Below are positions 44,671 through 56,372 of a DNA stretch of 64,000 nucleotides, piece by piece. The notes under the pieces were generated by a model, which ran no database searches, was not told the origin of the DNA, and worked only from the letters and a program-made list of their open reading frames with translations. The stretch comes from Lasioglossum baleicum (Eukaryota > Arthropoda > Insecta > Hymenoptera > Halictidae), in contig NC_134935.1 of NCBI RefSeq assembly GCF_051020765.1, forward strand, positions 6,449,579 to 6,513,578, written 5' to 3'. The translations under genes were made by a program, and so were the position numbers. Each line of letters opens with the position of its first letter. Within the stretch, counting starts at the first letter, position 1.

Positions 44671-45948
44671 CGGTACTGGAGGGGGCAACGTTTTCCCCTC
44701 AACTCGAGTTAATTCCCCTAATCTGGCGATTCCGACCGGCCCAAGAACGGAGTATCGCCGATTGTGCGAGCACGCGAATTTAAAATAGTACAATTAATAT
44801 TTGATTGGCCCATGAACGGTACATACCGATAGTCTGTATCGAGCCTAATTGTTTATTCAATAGCTTTTGATAAATCATCATTTCCGCTAATTTCTGCACG
44901 GTTATGACTCGAACGCAATTTTCGTTGATATAAACGTAATCAAGAGCAATTACGTTGTCGCGAAATCCGTATTAATCGAATTACGACGAATATCAAATTT
45001 TGATGGGACGCGTTCCGCGAATTTTCGTACCGTGGTGGACTTAACGTTCGCGCGAGGATCAATTAGTGTCGAAAGGTGCGCGTTTATCGATTTCCTAATT
45101 TCGTTGGGAGAAATACAATGGGGCAAGGATTCGAAGTGTACCCTCGGATCGAGGAAATGAAACGGGCGAATAATCGGGACGACCGAGGATTACAACGGCG
45201 GAGTACACACGGCTGAATATTTATTCTAATTAATTTTCCGCGTCGATTTTTCATTTCGCCCAGCGGGCTCTAATAACTCGACCGGGACACGTTTTTTCGG
45301 CTCGATTGCGACGGATTAAACAATTTCGCGGGAATTACGCGGAGAGTGCATTCGCGGACCAAGCTTCGCGGAACGGGAACAAAGCGCGCGCTGTTGCTCT
45401 CGCGATATTTTACGGGAGGGTTTGCGTTCGCGTTCGGACGACATAATCCAATATCCCGGCGGTTTTCGGATGATAAATTTGCCGTCTTAAAGCATCTTTG
45501 CTGAAATATCTTCCATTAATATCGCGCTCTTTCGCGGTTGTGGCTTTCTCATAATCGCGACCATTTTCCACTGGAAATATTCTTTATCGGACCACATGAT
45601 TATCCAACCTCATTTGCTAATGGGAGTACAACGGACTGTACCGCTGCAACCATGGTTTATTACGCACACCCATCTCTCTGGAAAATACAAAAGAATTCCT
45701 TCGTTTTAAAAATTAAACGGTCAAACAAACTTACCTGTACGTGAAGTTCGATTGTAATTATATGAATAGTCTCGTTCGAAGAGCCTTTAGAGTGAAAACA
45801 AAAACCCCAGCCGCTTGCTGCATTTTCATTGCATACGGCCGTCGTTCCTAATTCGTTTTCGCTGTTCGCTAGGAGCAATACGTCATTAGAGTGAGGTTTA
45901 AATAGTAGTAATTAAGGGGAAAAAGAGACAAATTTGTATTAAATTGCA
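44671..45948. other. Gene-free stretch, no recognised feature
   Basis: Short frames at 45538-45878 show no motifs. A minus-strand acagg/taagttt junction at about 45734 resembles a donor site but has no supporting exon. Confidence 0.45.
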
Positions 45949-46575
45949 ATAGCCGGTTACAAAATTAAGTTTGATTCCGAAATTCATATCCCAAAATTGA
46001 AAATAGAATCAAAAAATGAAATAGAAAAATGCAAAAATGCCATTAATGCACTACTAAGTATTGAACACTGCAAAGCACACAAAGATCAGTTTTCATCTAG
46101 CTAGTTTCTCAAAGAAAAACCGGATGGTTCATTCAGATTTATATTAAATTTAAAGAAATTAAAGAAATTTTTGACAGTTAAACATTTTAAAATGGAAAAT
46201 ATCCGAACGTCAATAAACTTAATTTTTCTGGGATACTTTATGGGAAACATTGATCTCGAAGATGCATATTTTTTAGTACCAGTACACATGAAACAAGCAG
46301 AAAATATTTGCGGTTCGAATTCCTAAGGAATACGTACTAATTTACGTGTCTGCCAAATGGGCTAGCCTCATGTACATTTGCGTTCACCAAAATATTAAAA
46401 CCAGTAATAAATTTCTTGCGCAGAAAAGGATTCTTTTCCGTTATCTATCATATTTGGATGATATTTTATGTATTGGGAAAAATTATGATGCATGTTTGAA
46501 TAACATCAATGAAACCGTAAAATTATTAACATGTTAGGTTTTATTATAAAGAGAGAAAAAAGCCCAGCAGATCGA
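45949..46575 (+). pseudogene. DIRS-like reverse transcriptase fragment, broken
   Basis: The first frame (45949-46300) carries IAGYKIKFDSEIHIPK, then DQFSSS, an internal TAG at 46102, then EKPDGSFRFILNLKKL and NIDLEDAYFLVPVHMK. These match the early fingers and palm of DIRS-type reverse transcriptases; the DLEDAY region holds the first catalytic Asp. A second frame continues RKYLRFEF, a stop, then FTCLPNGLAS. A third frame carries YLDDILCIG, the YxDD catalytic motif. LGFIIKREKS follows in another frame. At least three frame changes and two stops make it inactive. No tyrosine recombinase or terminal repeats are visible. Family recall is good; DIRS as opposed to another related class is an inference. 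Confidence 0.8.
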
Positions 46576-47928
46576 AACATTACCCAAAAGCGAAATCGGT
46601 ATCCTTACTGGCCGGCATAGTTCCTGGGGGGCGAAAGGGGGACTACATCCATAATCTCGAGAACGAGGCGAATGAAATATAATTAACAAATTTTGCTCCC
46701 CACTCCCGGAAGCGAGAAAATGGTGCTGTCCTTTAATTAAATGTAATTTACAATTTATCATTCTCGTTCAGCTTGATTGTAACGCAAAGCATTATTAAAT
46801 TCGACAAATGTGCCACAATTTGTCATGCAGGAACTCCAATAGATTATTAAATGCGTTGAGTCCCGTAATGAGATTATTACATCAAAAACTGAACATTCAT
46901 CGATGGTCCAATCCTATGCTGGTCCGCGCATCCGAATGTGCTATGCATAAATTGCGTAAAATTCATATCCAGCCCATTAGGCACACGTGAACACAATAAA
47001 TCGCGTGCGGTGTTATTGGTCGTTTTTGGGGTACCGTTTACATCAATTATAATCCGTTATTTCATATGTCTACAGGGTGTCCCAATAAACGTTAAAAGAG
47101 AAACGTTTACGGGGTGTTCTATATTTTATCTTTTACCTTTCACATTAAAATCCCGTCCGTTTTCATATTTCTGAGGTAATCAGATTACGCAAACAAATGA
47201 AACAGTTCAAATATTTCGCGAGTTCTACCCAGAGCTTTAAAAGTTTCAAGAGACTATCATCGAAAGTTTTTAGTGTAGGATTATGAACTAGATAAGGCTT
47301 AGAATGTTTTATCTAGGTGTTAGGGTAGTTGGAAATTCGCGTACGTTTAAAAGCCGTATTATTCTACGTTCTTCAGCAAATTGATCTAATCCCTTTCAAA
47401 CACAGAGCTGGGGAAAATAGTATTTTAAATAGTATATATGTAGTAAATAATCCCATTTATTTTACAGTGTCTGTATAACTTTGAAAATAAAATATTTTAT
47501 TTGTTGCAGTAATTTTTGAAAATATTGTAGTATTTGAAAAAAAATAGTATTTTATTTTAAGAATTTTGAAAATATTTGGACTTTGTCTTTATTTTCAATT
47601 TCAATTTTAAATATTATTGCTCAAAATAATGGTTCGCATTCAATAGATTTCTGAGCATAAATAGTTTCCTGGTGATAAGATACACTGTATGTTTAATAAT
47701 TGTTTATCAACAAACCTTAGAAGGCACATGCTGTGAACTGAAGTGGATATACGCAGTAATAGCAGCTAGCAAACAAAAAAATAAAACGAAAATGTTGCAA
47801 ATGATATAGTTTCTTATATTAAGTACCATTTCTTCTTTAAATTATTGCTAAAATAAGAAATATTAAATAAGTAATGCGATTTTTGAAAGTATTAAGTATA
47901 ACGCGATGCAAAAAATAAAATATTCTAT
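46576..47928. other. Gene-free stretch; CAGGGTGTCCC motif, low-complexity AT
   Basis: A cagggtgtcccaataaac motif at 47074 is typical of an insect transposon terminus but has no identified partner. From 47400 to 47900 the sequence is AT-rich with many tatttta repeats. No gene is recognised. Confidence 0.5.
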
Positions 47929-48165
47929 TTTGTGTTTCAGATTATTAAAATAGAAATATTTTACTTTGTGTGTGTTTCAGATTATTAAAATAGAAATATT
48001 TTATTTTATTTTGTGGATGAAATTGTTCAAATAGAAATATTTTATTTTGAGGTCCAGATTGTTCAAATAGAAGTATTTTATTTCGAGGTGCAGATTGTTC
48101 AAGTAGAAATATTTTATTTCGAGGTTCAGATTGTTCAAATAAAATACTATTTTCTTTAAACAAAA
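47929..48165. repeat. 36-41-bp minisatellite, six units
   Basis: Units begin at 47941, 47981, 48022, 48058, 48094 and 48130, so spacing is 40, 41, 36, 36 and 36. Each contains attgttcaaatagaaatatt or a close variant, then ttattt. On the minus strand the 36-bp units stay in frame and give a 12-residue repeat of the type EQSxPRNKIxLF across 47945-48211. No start region, domain or flanking exon supports translation. Confidence 0.8.
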
Positions 48166-50531
48166 TAAAATCTGAAATATTAAATAGTATTTCAAATATT
48201 TTCTTCGCCAAATAATGCCCACCTCTGCTTTCAAACCTGCCAGCACACTGTAGAAAGGTTCGCGTTAGATCTGGAGGTAGCCCACATGGAAACTATTGTT
48301 CACGCAAATGATTCTAGAATCATTTGAAACTTATCGTAAGTTCCCCTTAAAAAAACGAAATGACTCCGAACGATCTAATATTACATTCGTAAAAGTTGAC
48401 AATTTTTGGTCCCCTCTGAGTGAAAGACCTTTTTTCCTGTTTATTTTAACGGATTTGAAACGTATCGTCAATAAGTAGAATTTCCCAAAGTAATTTTTTC
48501 ATGTCCCCTTACAGCCCCTTTGCTGATCGCATTCATCCGTTACGCCGCCCTCGCGTTCCTCGCGAGTGCAGGGTGCCGCTTCGGCAAACCGATTTGGCAG
48601 AGTCGGCCAGTTTTACTGCCACTTATCCACCGTTCGGCAGTTCACAGTTTTAGACCTCCTTTCGATTCACTCTCGCGGCGAAAGAGTGTTGCTAGGCACC
48701 GGGAAGAAATCCGTCTATCTCGGAACCGTTTGCCAACGTCGACGTCGCCGTCTTCCCTGTCCCCTAATTTCGTAGCGTAGCGTCTGTTCCGCATACGATC
48801 CTCTCAGCCCGACCGGTGTCTTATTTCACATTTGTTTCATACGGTGAAACTGATCTGTCAGCCGGTTTGCTACGCCCTTCCCATACGTAATTCCGGCAGC
48901 CGTCGGTTCTGTCCTCTCGCAGCCACGAGTTACTCTGCATCGCAACACGGATGCTCGATCGATTCGAAATGAAAGCTCGCAGACCGATATAAATTATTCC
49001 GGAATACAGATGCCCGTCGTTCATAGTCCATCGACGACTCTATTTAGCATCTATAAAGTTTCAAAAAATCCATTTTTGTCGTGCGAAATTGTTATAGACA
49101 AAAATGAGTGATGGTTAGCAGAAGCGGAAGCTTTAAAAATTTTTTATACCGAAGCTAAATGCTACCCGTTTCATTTTTCTTTCCGGAACGCACGAACAGA
49201 CAAAAGAGACGGCGTACGATCGATACCGTAAATCGTTTCGATTTTTATGATTATTCGAAGTCTTCCGGAGGCTTCTTTCGCACGGCTCGCGAGAAATTCC
49301 TTATCAAACTTTCGACGCATCAACTCCGTCGACTCGCGACGAGCTGGCTCCAAGTTTTATGAAATCTTGCACCCGGAGCTGCCGAGGAATTCGATCAAGC
49401 TTGATCGGGCTTAACTACTTGCGCAGAGAAAGCTACGACCCTAATCGAAGACGAATATCTTTGCTCGGTGGACGGTTATGCTCTGTGAACCGCGTGTCCG
49501 CCATTTTATTAGCTCCATTGAGACTTACCGTTCTTATTAAAATGTTCTATCAAATGCAACGTACCTCTTCCGTGAAATATTAAAACAATTTTCCATAAGG
49601 AACTTCCGTACTCTCTGAATATAATGGTGTATGAGCTATCACTTTAAACAAGTGTGTAAAATTAATTTAAGTAGAATGTTTAGCAAATTAATTTTTCTAT
49701 TGATTCATTTCCCTCGTAGATGACAACGATAATTCAAATATTATCCTTATTTCATCAAGGTTATTACAAGGTCGCTTCCTATTTTTTAAATAAAATGCCT
49801 TATTAAGGACGTTGATTGTATCAATGAAAGATTGTTATGATCGCCTATGCATATTGGTAACATTTATTGTTTTATACGAAACAAGATGTTCAACGAGAGA
49901 TTCAATCCCATCGGAATGACGACATTTTCGGAACGGCGATTAATTTAAATGTCGACGTTTCTCGACGACGATTAATTTGAAAGTCGTCTTTCGAATCTGC
50001 TCCGAGTGAAATGGGGCGTGTCTAATTTTGATTAATCCCATTGAGGAGGATGCAAATAAAGTGGAGAGTGGAAACGAATGGGACGAGAAACGTTCGATAC
50101 CGTACTCCATTAATGATCGCGTCTTCGATCACTCTAAGGCTAGCTTTGAGCGATACATCCTCAACGAGTCAACAAAAATCGGTGTACTGCTTAATGGATT
50201 TCTTATAGCCGGCGGGAGAGGAATGGGACGTCGTATCAGACTGCGTTTTCTATCTCTCGAACCCGTTGCAACGTTTCAAAATGATCCGGATGATAGACCC
50301 GTCTCGTCGGAAAGCCTGAAACTACTTTTCCGTGCTCGACAAGGAAATTCCTCGGCGCACCGGCAGCCTCGGAACGAATTCTATCTTTCGCGTAGGTAAA
50401 TAAGCGAGTCCTTAGACCTTGCAAATATCACACTGCAAACGATCGTTAAGAGCATTAAAAAAGTCATCGTTTTATTTACCGAAGTCTCGCGTAAACAGAT
50501 TTCAATGTCGAGATTTCAATGTTGAAATTAA
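48166..50531. other. Gene-free stretch, no recognised feature
   Basis: The frames at 48520-48780 (86 codons) and 50028-50399 (123 codons) show no family motif. A polypyrimidine-rich ccccttacag at 48509-48518 resembles a splice acceptor, but the following frames do not read as a known exon. Confidence 0.45.
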
Positions 50532-50856
50532 TCCCAAGAAAAACATTCTGTAAACAGGAGCCAAGTTCCTATGGCCGTAAAAAGTTGTGAGATCAAACAA
50601 AATACGGCCAAGTTATTCAAACTTGGACGCTACCTAACACCTTTTATGGCCATTGGTTGAAAAAGTAACGGCCAAGTTTGAATAATTTAGCCCTCCATGT
50701 AACTCTTTAAAAATTAAATAGCGTTCTTTCAAACTAATTTTTCAGTATTGCAAGGGGTATTTCTAAGCTAATGAACTTGGCCGTATTTTGTTTGATCTCG
50801 CAACTTTTTACGGCCATAGGAACGTGGCTCCTGTTTACAGGATGTTTTTGTTGGGA
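50532..50856. mobile_element. Fold-back element with about 85-bp arms
   Basis: The left arm (50532-50617) reads tcccaagaaaaacattctgt, then aggagccaagttcctatggc and gtaaaaagttgtgagatc. The right arm (50773-50856) is the inverse (gatctcgcaactttttac, gccataggaacgtggctcct). Inside is a smaller inverted pair, ccaagttattcaaacttgg against ggccaagtttgaata. No target duplication is obvious. It is non-coding. Confidence 0.8.
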
Positions 50857-51310
50857 TTTCATCAATTTTTGTTGAAATTTCATCAATTATCAAGTAGGTG
50901 TCAAAGAAAAAAAAATCCTTTTCTAATCTGCAAGACAAAATCCAAATTCAATGTATCGAAGATTAACACTCTGCCGGCGACGCTCGGATTCGTTTGCACA
51001 CCGCCGTTGTTTACGTTAGAGCGATTGTTTTTTTCATCGGTATTTCGTAATTATTTCGTAATGTTCTTTTTTCAATACAACCCCTTTAAGGTGTAAAATT
51101 TCAAACTTTGATAATTCCTTTGAGTCTTTGTTATGGTGGACCTATGTACCAAATTTTAAGCTTGTAGGTCAATGGGAAGTACACCAAAGGTCTTGATGAT
51201 CTGTCAGTCAGTCAGTCAGTGACAAATTTAGCGATTTTTGTGGTCCTATATCTCGGAACCTACTAATGTTGGAAGATTAATGTTTTGTCAATATTGAGAC
51301 ATGACAGCAT
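50857..51310. other. Degenerate dispersed-repeat-like sequence, (GTCA)n
   Basis: The stretch 51120-51230, with cctatgtaccaaattttaag, gtaggtcaatgggaagta and a GTCA run (51203-51222), has the style of the untranslated part of an insect transposon, but I cannot name the family. Confidence 0.4.
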
Positions 51311-51432
51311 TTAACAAGTGTACGAAATTACATCTCTCCATCTGCCTCCAGTGCCGAGTTACAAGCCTCTAAAAAACGGCTAAGTTGTTTCGTGTAAAAG
51401 GAGGTAGTGCGAGAACTTGGCACCTAGATCAC

Positions 51433-51459
51433 TAGACTCCGGTTCTTTATGCAAAATAA
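51433..51459 (+). mobile_element. hAT-type MITE left-end fragment
   Basis: The sequence tagactccggttctttatgc then aaaataa, between the two copies of the local duplication, is a worn left terminal end of the family. Confidence 0.6.
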
Positions 51460-51526
51460 ACGATAGAATTTAACAAGTGTATACGAAATTACATCTCTCC
51501 ATCTGCCTCCAGTGCCGAGTTATAAG

Positions 51527-51725
51527 TAGACTGCGGATCTTTACGCAAAATAAAAAATATCCACGTCGATTTCAAGACACAGAGGTTATATAAAAATTTC
51601 TTTCTTGTTTTAATTATTTTATTGAACTGAAACTAATACGTTGATGTTCTTAAATTTTTTAAATATGTCCACTGCTTTAAATTGTACGTACCAATTTGTT
51701 ATAAATGCATATAATCCGCAGTCTA
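51527..51725 (+). mobile_element. hAT-type MITE, full copy inside a duplication
   Basis: Ends are tagactgcggatctttacgc and ataatccgcagtcta. The left flank gttataag (51519-51526) and right flank gttaaag (51726-51732) match with one base missing on the right. Comparison with the uninterrupted copy 1 (gttacaagcctc) shows directly that the element inserted here and duplicated the target. Confidence 0.85.
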
Positions 51726-51814
51726 GTTAAAGCCTCTAAAAAACGGCCAAGTTGTTTCGTGTAAAAGGAGGTAGTGCGAGAACTTGTGCTGGTGCACTAC
51801 CGTGCACCTAGATT

Positions 51815-53703
51815 TCAAATAAAACTTTCATATGTATATTGTATAATTTGTAATGTACATGCAATATAAACCTTATATGATTTAAAGCATTAAATAAAAA
51901 TAATAATAATAAGAGTATGAGAGTTGCCGAGTAACTGATCCGTGTCGTTATCAAGCGACCAGCGATACAGATATACCATGAGAGTTCGCGTAACATAGTT
52001 CAAGGGAGTATGGAGATCGGAAGTGAGGAAGACATAAAGGGAGACAGGAAGAGGAAGAGAGAGAGAAAGAAAGCCGTTAAGGATGATTGAGTTACGCGTG
52101 GAAGATTTAGCAACGATCCCGAAGAAATTGTGACTTAACAACGATCCTCGATTGTGGCGTGCGCGATCGATCGAGTCGGCTGGAACCACGAGATATCGTA
52201 ACGTCGCGCGGTCACGGTGCATAACTTGTTGCACGCTGTTAACAATGCAGTCCCGGCCTCGCGAGGGTCGATAATAATCGTGGGACGGTTGGCTCGCAGT
52301 TGTGCACGCCAATAAAAAAGAAGGACCAGAAACCGAACGCAGAAGTAATGAATAGACCACAGATTTCATCCGTTTACGTCGAACATCGGTAGATGATTTA
52401 TTACGTTATCGGAAAAGTTCGTTTCGCAACGTGTACGTTTAATATCAATAATGTTAAGTGAAAAACGATGCAACAGCATCTTAAAATTCTTCAAATAGGC
52501 AGATGAAATTCAAATTAGCCGGAAGATTACATGGATCGGTTTATGTCAATACATTATTTTCAGTCTATTAAAAATTGGTAATTAACGTATTATTTTGAAT
52601 AATTTCGAGAGAAACGCGTTTAATGTTTTTCGTTTAGGAAAGATTTAGAATTGAAACTGTGGGAGTACGTTCTATAGATGCGCTATTGTCTGAATAAAAA
52701 ACCATTCGATTCTATCCATCCTTTACAGCAGGATCCTCCGGTAAGTTTCGATACAATTTCGGTTGTTGTGTATTGTAACACGTTCGTTTGTTTCTTTTTT
52801 TTTTAACGTGATGTCGTTCCCCGCGACAACGTTCATTCCGTTGAAAATACCGATTTCCCATGGCCGCGTGGCTCGGGCGATATTTCACCTGGTCGCCGGG
52901 AAGTACAAAACGATGAAAGAACAGTGAACATCGAGGATTGAAATTCAACCGTCGCCAACGGGAAATGAAAAAGCGTAAGGGTAACAATGGCAAGTGGAAA
53001 AAGGAGAAAATCGGGTACGGTCGCGACGATAGGAAGAATACCGACGAGTTTCCGCGAACAAAGCCGGGTTTTCAGTAATTTATCCACGTTACGGACGAAT
53101 TTATCGATATCGGCGTGTCCGCGTTCCGATTATATTCGATTAATGTATCGCGTTACGCTGACAATGATATCGTTCGCCCATCGGTTCGTTTGTTTTCTTC
53201 GCCGGGGAAATCAACAAGAGCCGGGTCGCGGTTAAATCAGCTAGGAAATTCAGCCGCGTTTCACCGTGAATAGGAGCCTAACTAGGGATGACTCTATACG
53301 GCCGTCTCTGTCACTCGTGCTCTAATTAAAGTCGATTAACTTCGGAACGTGCGGAGCGCAGCGTGAAACTGAAAACTGGCAATCAACACCCGTTTACGCG
53401 GAACGCGATATCGTGATAGCGCCTGCGTCATCGCGTTCGAGCTTTACCTTTCAGCAGGTTCACTGCCGCGACAGTCACCGATCGCGCTTGTCAATGGCCG
53501 ACAAGTTTCAGATACAGCCAGTTCCAACGGATCGTTCGTCGAAGTAACAAACTTTTCGATATCGCTCGCGGAACAAGAATCGAAGCGCTCGTATTCGATG
53601 AGATATATACAATAAGTGTACAAAGTATCCGTACTGCTTTTTCAATGAAACTTTGTACATGCATATAACTTAAATAGCCTGTACATTCGTTTGATTGTAA
53701 AAT
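51815..53703. other. Gene-free stretch, no recognised feature
   Basis: The minus-strand frame at 51890-52369 (159 codons) has a Leu-rich part from the reverse of a purine-rich (GA)n-like tract at 52029-52070. No motif is recognised. The rest contains nothing identified. Confidence 0.5.
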
Positions 53704-53711
53704 GTAATAAC

Positions 53712-53915
53712 TAGACTGCGGATCTTGATGCATTTATAGCAAAATTGTGTAGATGAAATTCAAAATTGTTGGAAAATTTTTGAAATTGATGATGTCAATA
53801 TACAATGATTTTTCTCCTCTATTTACATCATTAAGGGAAGAAATAGCATTGAATTTAGTTTCTATTTCTTGCAATCGATGCAGACGATTTATTTTGCATA
53901 AAGATCCGCAGTCCA
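53712..53915 (-). mobile_element. hAT-type MITE, full copy (relative of the copy at 1750)
   Basis: Ends are tagactgcggatcttgatgc and gcataaagatccgcagtcca. The flanks gtaataac (53704-53711) and gtaataat (53916-53923) match at 7/8. Read in reverse, the interior matches the copy at 1750 (gcatcgattgcaagaaatag, ccttaatgat), so the two are inverted relatives 52 kb apart. Confidence 0.85.
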
Positions 53916-53923
53916 GTAATAAT

Positions 53924-56282
53924 CTTAAATTAAACGTGGCAAACCAAATGGCTTGAATATTTTCCAGATGTTAGAAGGATTACTCTAGTAGCTAGTGCGT
54001 CAATTATTTTCTTTTTTGAAATTGCAACTGACTTTAGTTTCTTGTAACTGACTTTATGTGAATATGCAGAGGAGTCTGAACAATTTAACAAAAACAGTAA
54101 GCAATGAAACAAAGACAGTACTGGCGTTTAGATAAACATTCTTTCTCGGAACAGTTCGAATACTTTCGTCGGAGGGAAGAAAATGAGAAGAAGCGGTAGA
54201 TTGATCGAATCACAGAATCTCGTTGAGGGAACTCGATCGGAACGGCGAAGACAGGGACCATGGGTTTAATTAGATGTAGTATCGCAACGCGCGATACCAC
54301 GAAACTGAGATCCTCCGAGCTTTGATGCTGAAACGGTCGAAAGGCATTGCGGTAACTCAATGGCACCGAATGGATCAAAGAGGCTCGGGTCGCGAATAGA
54401 AGACGTGCTTACGTGGATACAGACGAGTGTATACATACGTCGATCCGCTTCGTGCTCGAGCAAGCAGATTCAAATCGATACGCATCTCATATACGGCAGG
54501 CGTAATGCTATTGGCCCTTGTTCTATCTTTCCCTCTGTCGCCCTTTTACTCACACGTGCGCTCTGTTCCGATCCGAAGCAGATAGAGCTGCAAGTCGTAA
54601 CGTAAATCGGCACTTCAAACCCACTCGAACGCGGTCAAACAGCCGTAAACAGAAGCACTCGAGCGTCTGATCTCGTGTATGAATGAATCTTGCAGTTATC
54701 GTTGCATCGCGAATCGTTATGCACGAAAATTCATTTTCGATTTTAAATGATGCTATTCTTGAGAGTCCTTTCCCTATTTATTTTACTGGTTATGTGGCTA
54801 TATTTTTTCTCCACTCTGTGTCAAATGTTCTTTGAAATTGTCTGATGAAAATGATGTTTTTGTTGAGGATTTCTGCACAAGCTACTCGTTTATGCTTTAC
54901 AGATTACATATCCGTTAACTAAGTGGCTTATACTTTAAGCTGGAACATTCAGAATAACCAGACAAAATTGAATCTGAAAGAAATAATTGGATCTGTGGGA
55001 GAGAATACTTGCCCTTACATTTCACTGATTTTTAGCAACGTCCGAAAAGAATAATTTTACTTTTCATTGTAGCGTTGATTTGTAATTAAACGGGAACAAT
55101 ACCTTGATGATTAAAAACAGCCATTAATATCCTTTAGAGGAAACAATATTCGTTACAAATCGCTGACGTATGAAATCAGAAACGGATTCAGACTTTCAGC
55201 TGAACGACAGTACCCTATTGTTTAGTTTCTCATTATAAATGATAGTCGGTCCGATAAAAAATGATCGTGACTGTCGGAACAGTGAACAAATAGCCCGACA
55301 CGAATCACAGTTTATTTTATTCGTTGTAACAGTGGATTTGTGTTTTCCAACAAGTGGCTAGATCGATCGATCATCGCGTCCAACCTAGGTTTCAACTAGC
55401 TGCGCGATATTAATATATCAACGAGCATTTGGCCATCGCGAGCGAGAGATCGATGCGAAACATTCCAATCGCGAAACAGCCTTTTTGAATTTTATTGTCT
55501 GCCGCGGCAGCTGGCTTATCGTAAACTCCGTGAAATCCCGAACCTTTGTCGGATGTTCGCGCTTTATCTATTACGCTTGCAAATCGTCTGCGTGTTACAT
55601 TGCGCTCCGTTTCGCACACAAGCGCGCGACAATCCGTCGCGATTTTTTCGGGATTATTACATTTCCGCGTTTCGCTGGACCGACGCGACGGATCGAAATG
55701 TATTTGAAAAAGAGAACCCGATTTTGCACGACAACCATTCGATTATCCATGCTCGCCGCGGATTGAAGAAAACAACGCTATCGATCGACCGCCACGAGAT
55801 ATAATTATCGCAGGGCTGAAAAGATGACGCGCTCGCGGTGGAAGAAACGCTGATTGGTTCACTATTGTGCTGCGTTTAATGCGGGGGAAACTTTCATGAT
55901 TTTAATCGGACTTTAATTGGACGCGTGACGCGGCGAATGTAGTGGGTCTAATTTATGGATGCGGAATGTACAGCTAAAATGTACACTCGAGGCGTCAGTA
56001 AAAATTGCCATACCATTTTTCGAGACAGTTTTAATATTATTAAATGTGTATGTAGTCTATAAACTATAAACTGTAAAAAGCTCAACTGTTGTATGAGAAA
56101 ATAGGTTCAATTCGATGTGCACAATGTGAAAAGATTACATAGAATGAGAATGATCTGGGTTGAAAGAAATGTCTTGATTTTGCAGCAACTAGTTAAACAA
56201 GTTTCATACATTTTCCAGGGTTTCGTATCTGCGATAATTCCAATTTCCTGTTAACAGACCACAATCATTGTAATCAAGTGTA
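53924..56282. other. Gene-free stretch, no recognised feature
   Basis: Short frames at 54085-54605 and 55485-55804 show no motifs. Nothing else was recognised. Confidence 0.5.
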
Positions 56283-56372
56283 AACCATGTGGTCTGTATG
56301 CGAAATAAAAATCGTTTGCATTCATTGAACGACACATAGACCAAATTGCTGTTCATCTCTCTGTTTTGAAAT
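56283..56372 (+). mobile_element. hAT-type MITE, degenerate left half
   Basis: The sequence gtatgcgaaataaaaatcgt, then ttgcattcattgaacgac and agaccaaattgctgttcat, follows the order of the plus-oriented copies (gcaaaataaaaat, ctgcatcgattgcaag, accaaattgtatgttcat). The terminal end is nearly lost and the right half is missing. Confidence 0.6.

Larger units (their letters stand above)
51311..51814 (+). repeat. Local duplication, second copy split by a hAT MITE
   Basis: Copy 1 is 51311-51430. Copy 2 is 51470-51526 plus 51726-51814. Shared blocks are ttacatctctccatctgcct, ccagtgccgagtta, aagcctctaaaaaacggc and tgtgtaaaaggaggtagtgc-like sequence. Differences are one base in about 60 in the second block plus a 17-base segment (tgctggtgcactaccgt) absent from copy 1. 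The duplication is recent relative to the other repeats here. Confidence 0.85.

Noticed and set aside
46300..46330. tRNA B-box-like ggttcgaattcc
   Set aside because: It lies inside the reverse transcriptase relic and has no A box or cloverleaf arms around it.
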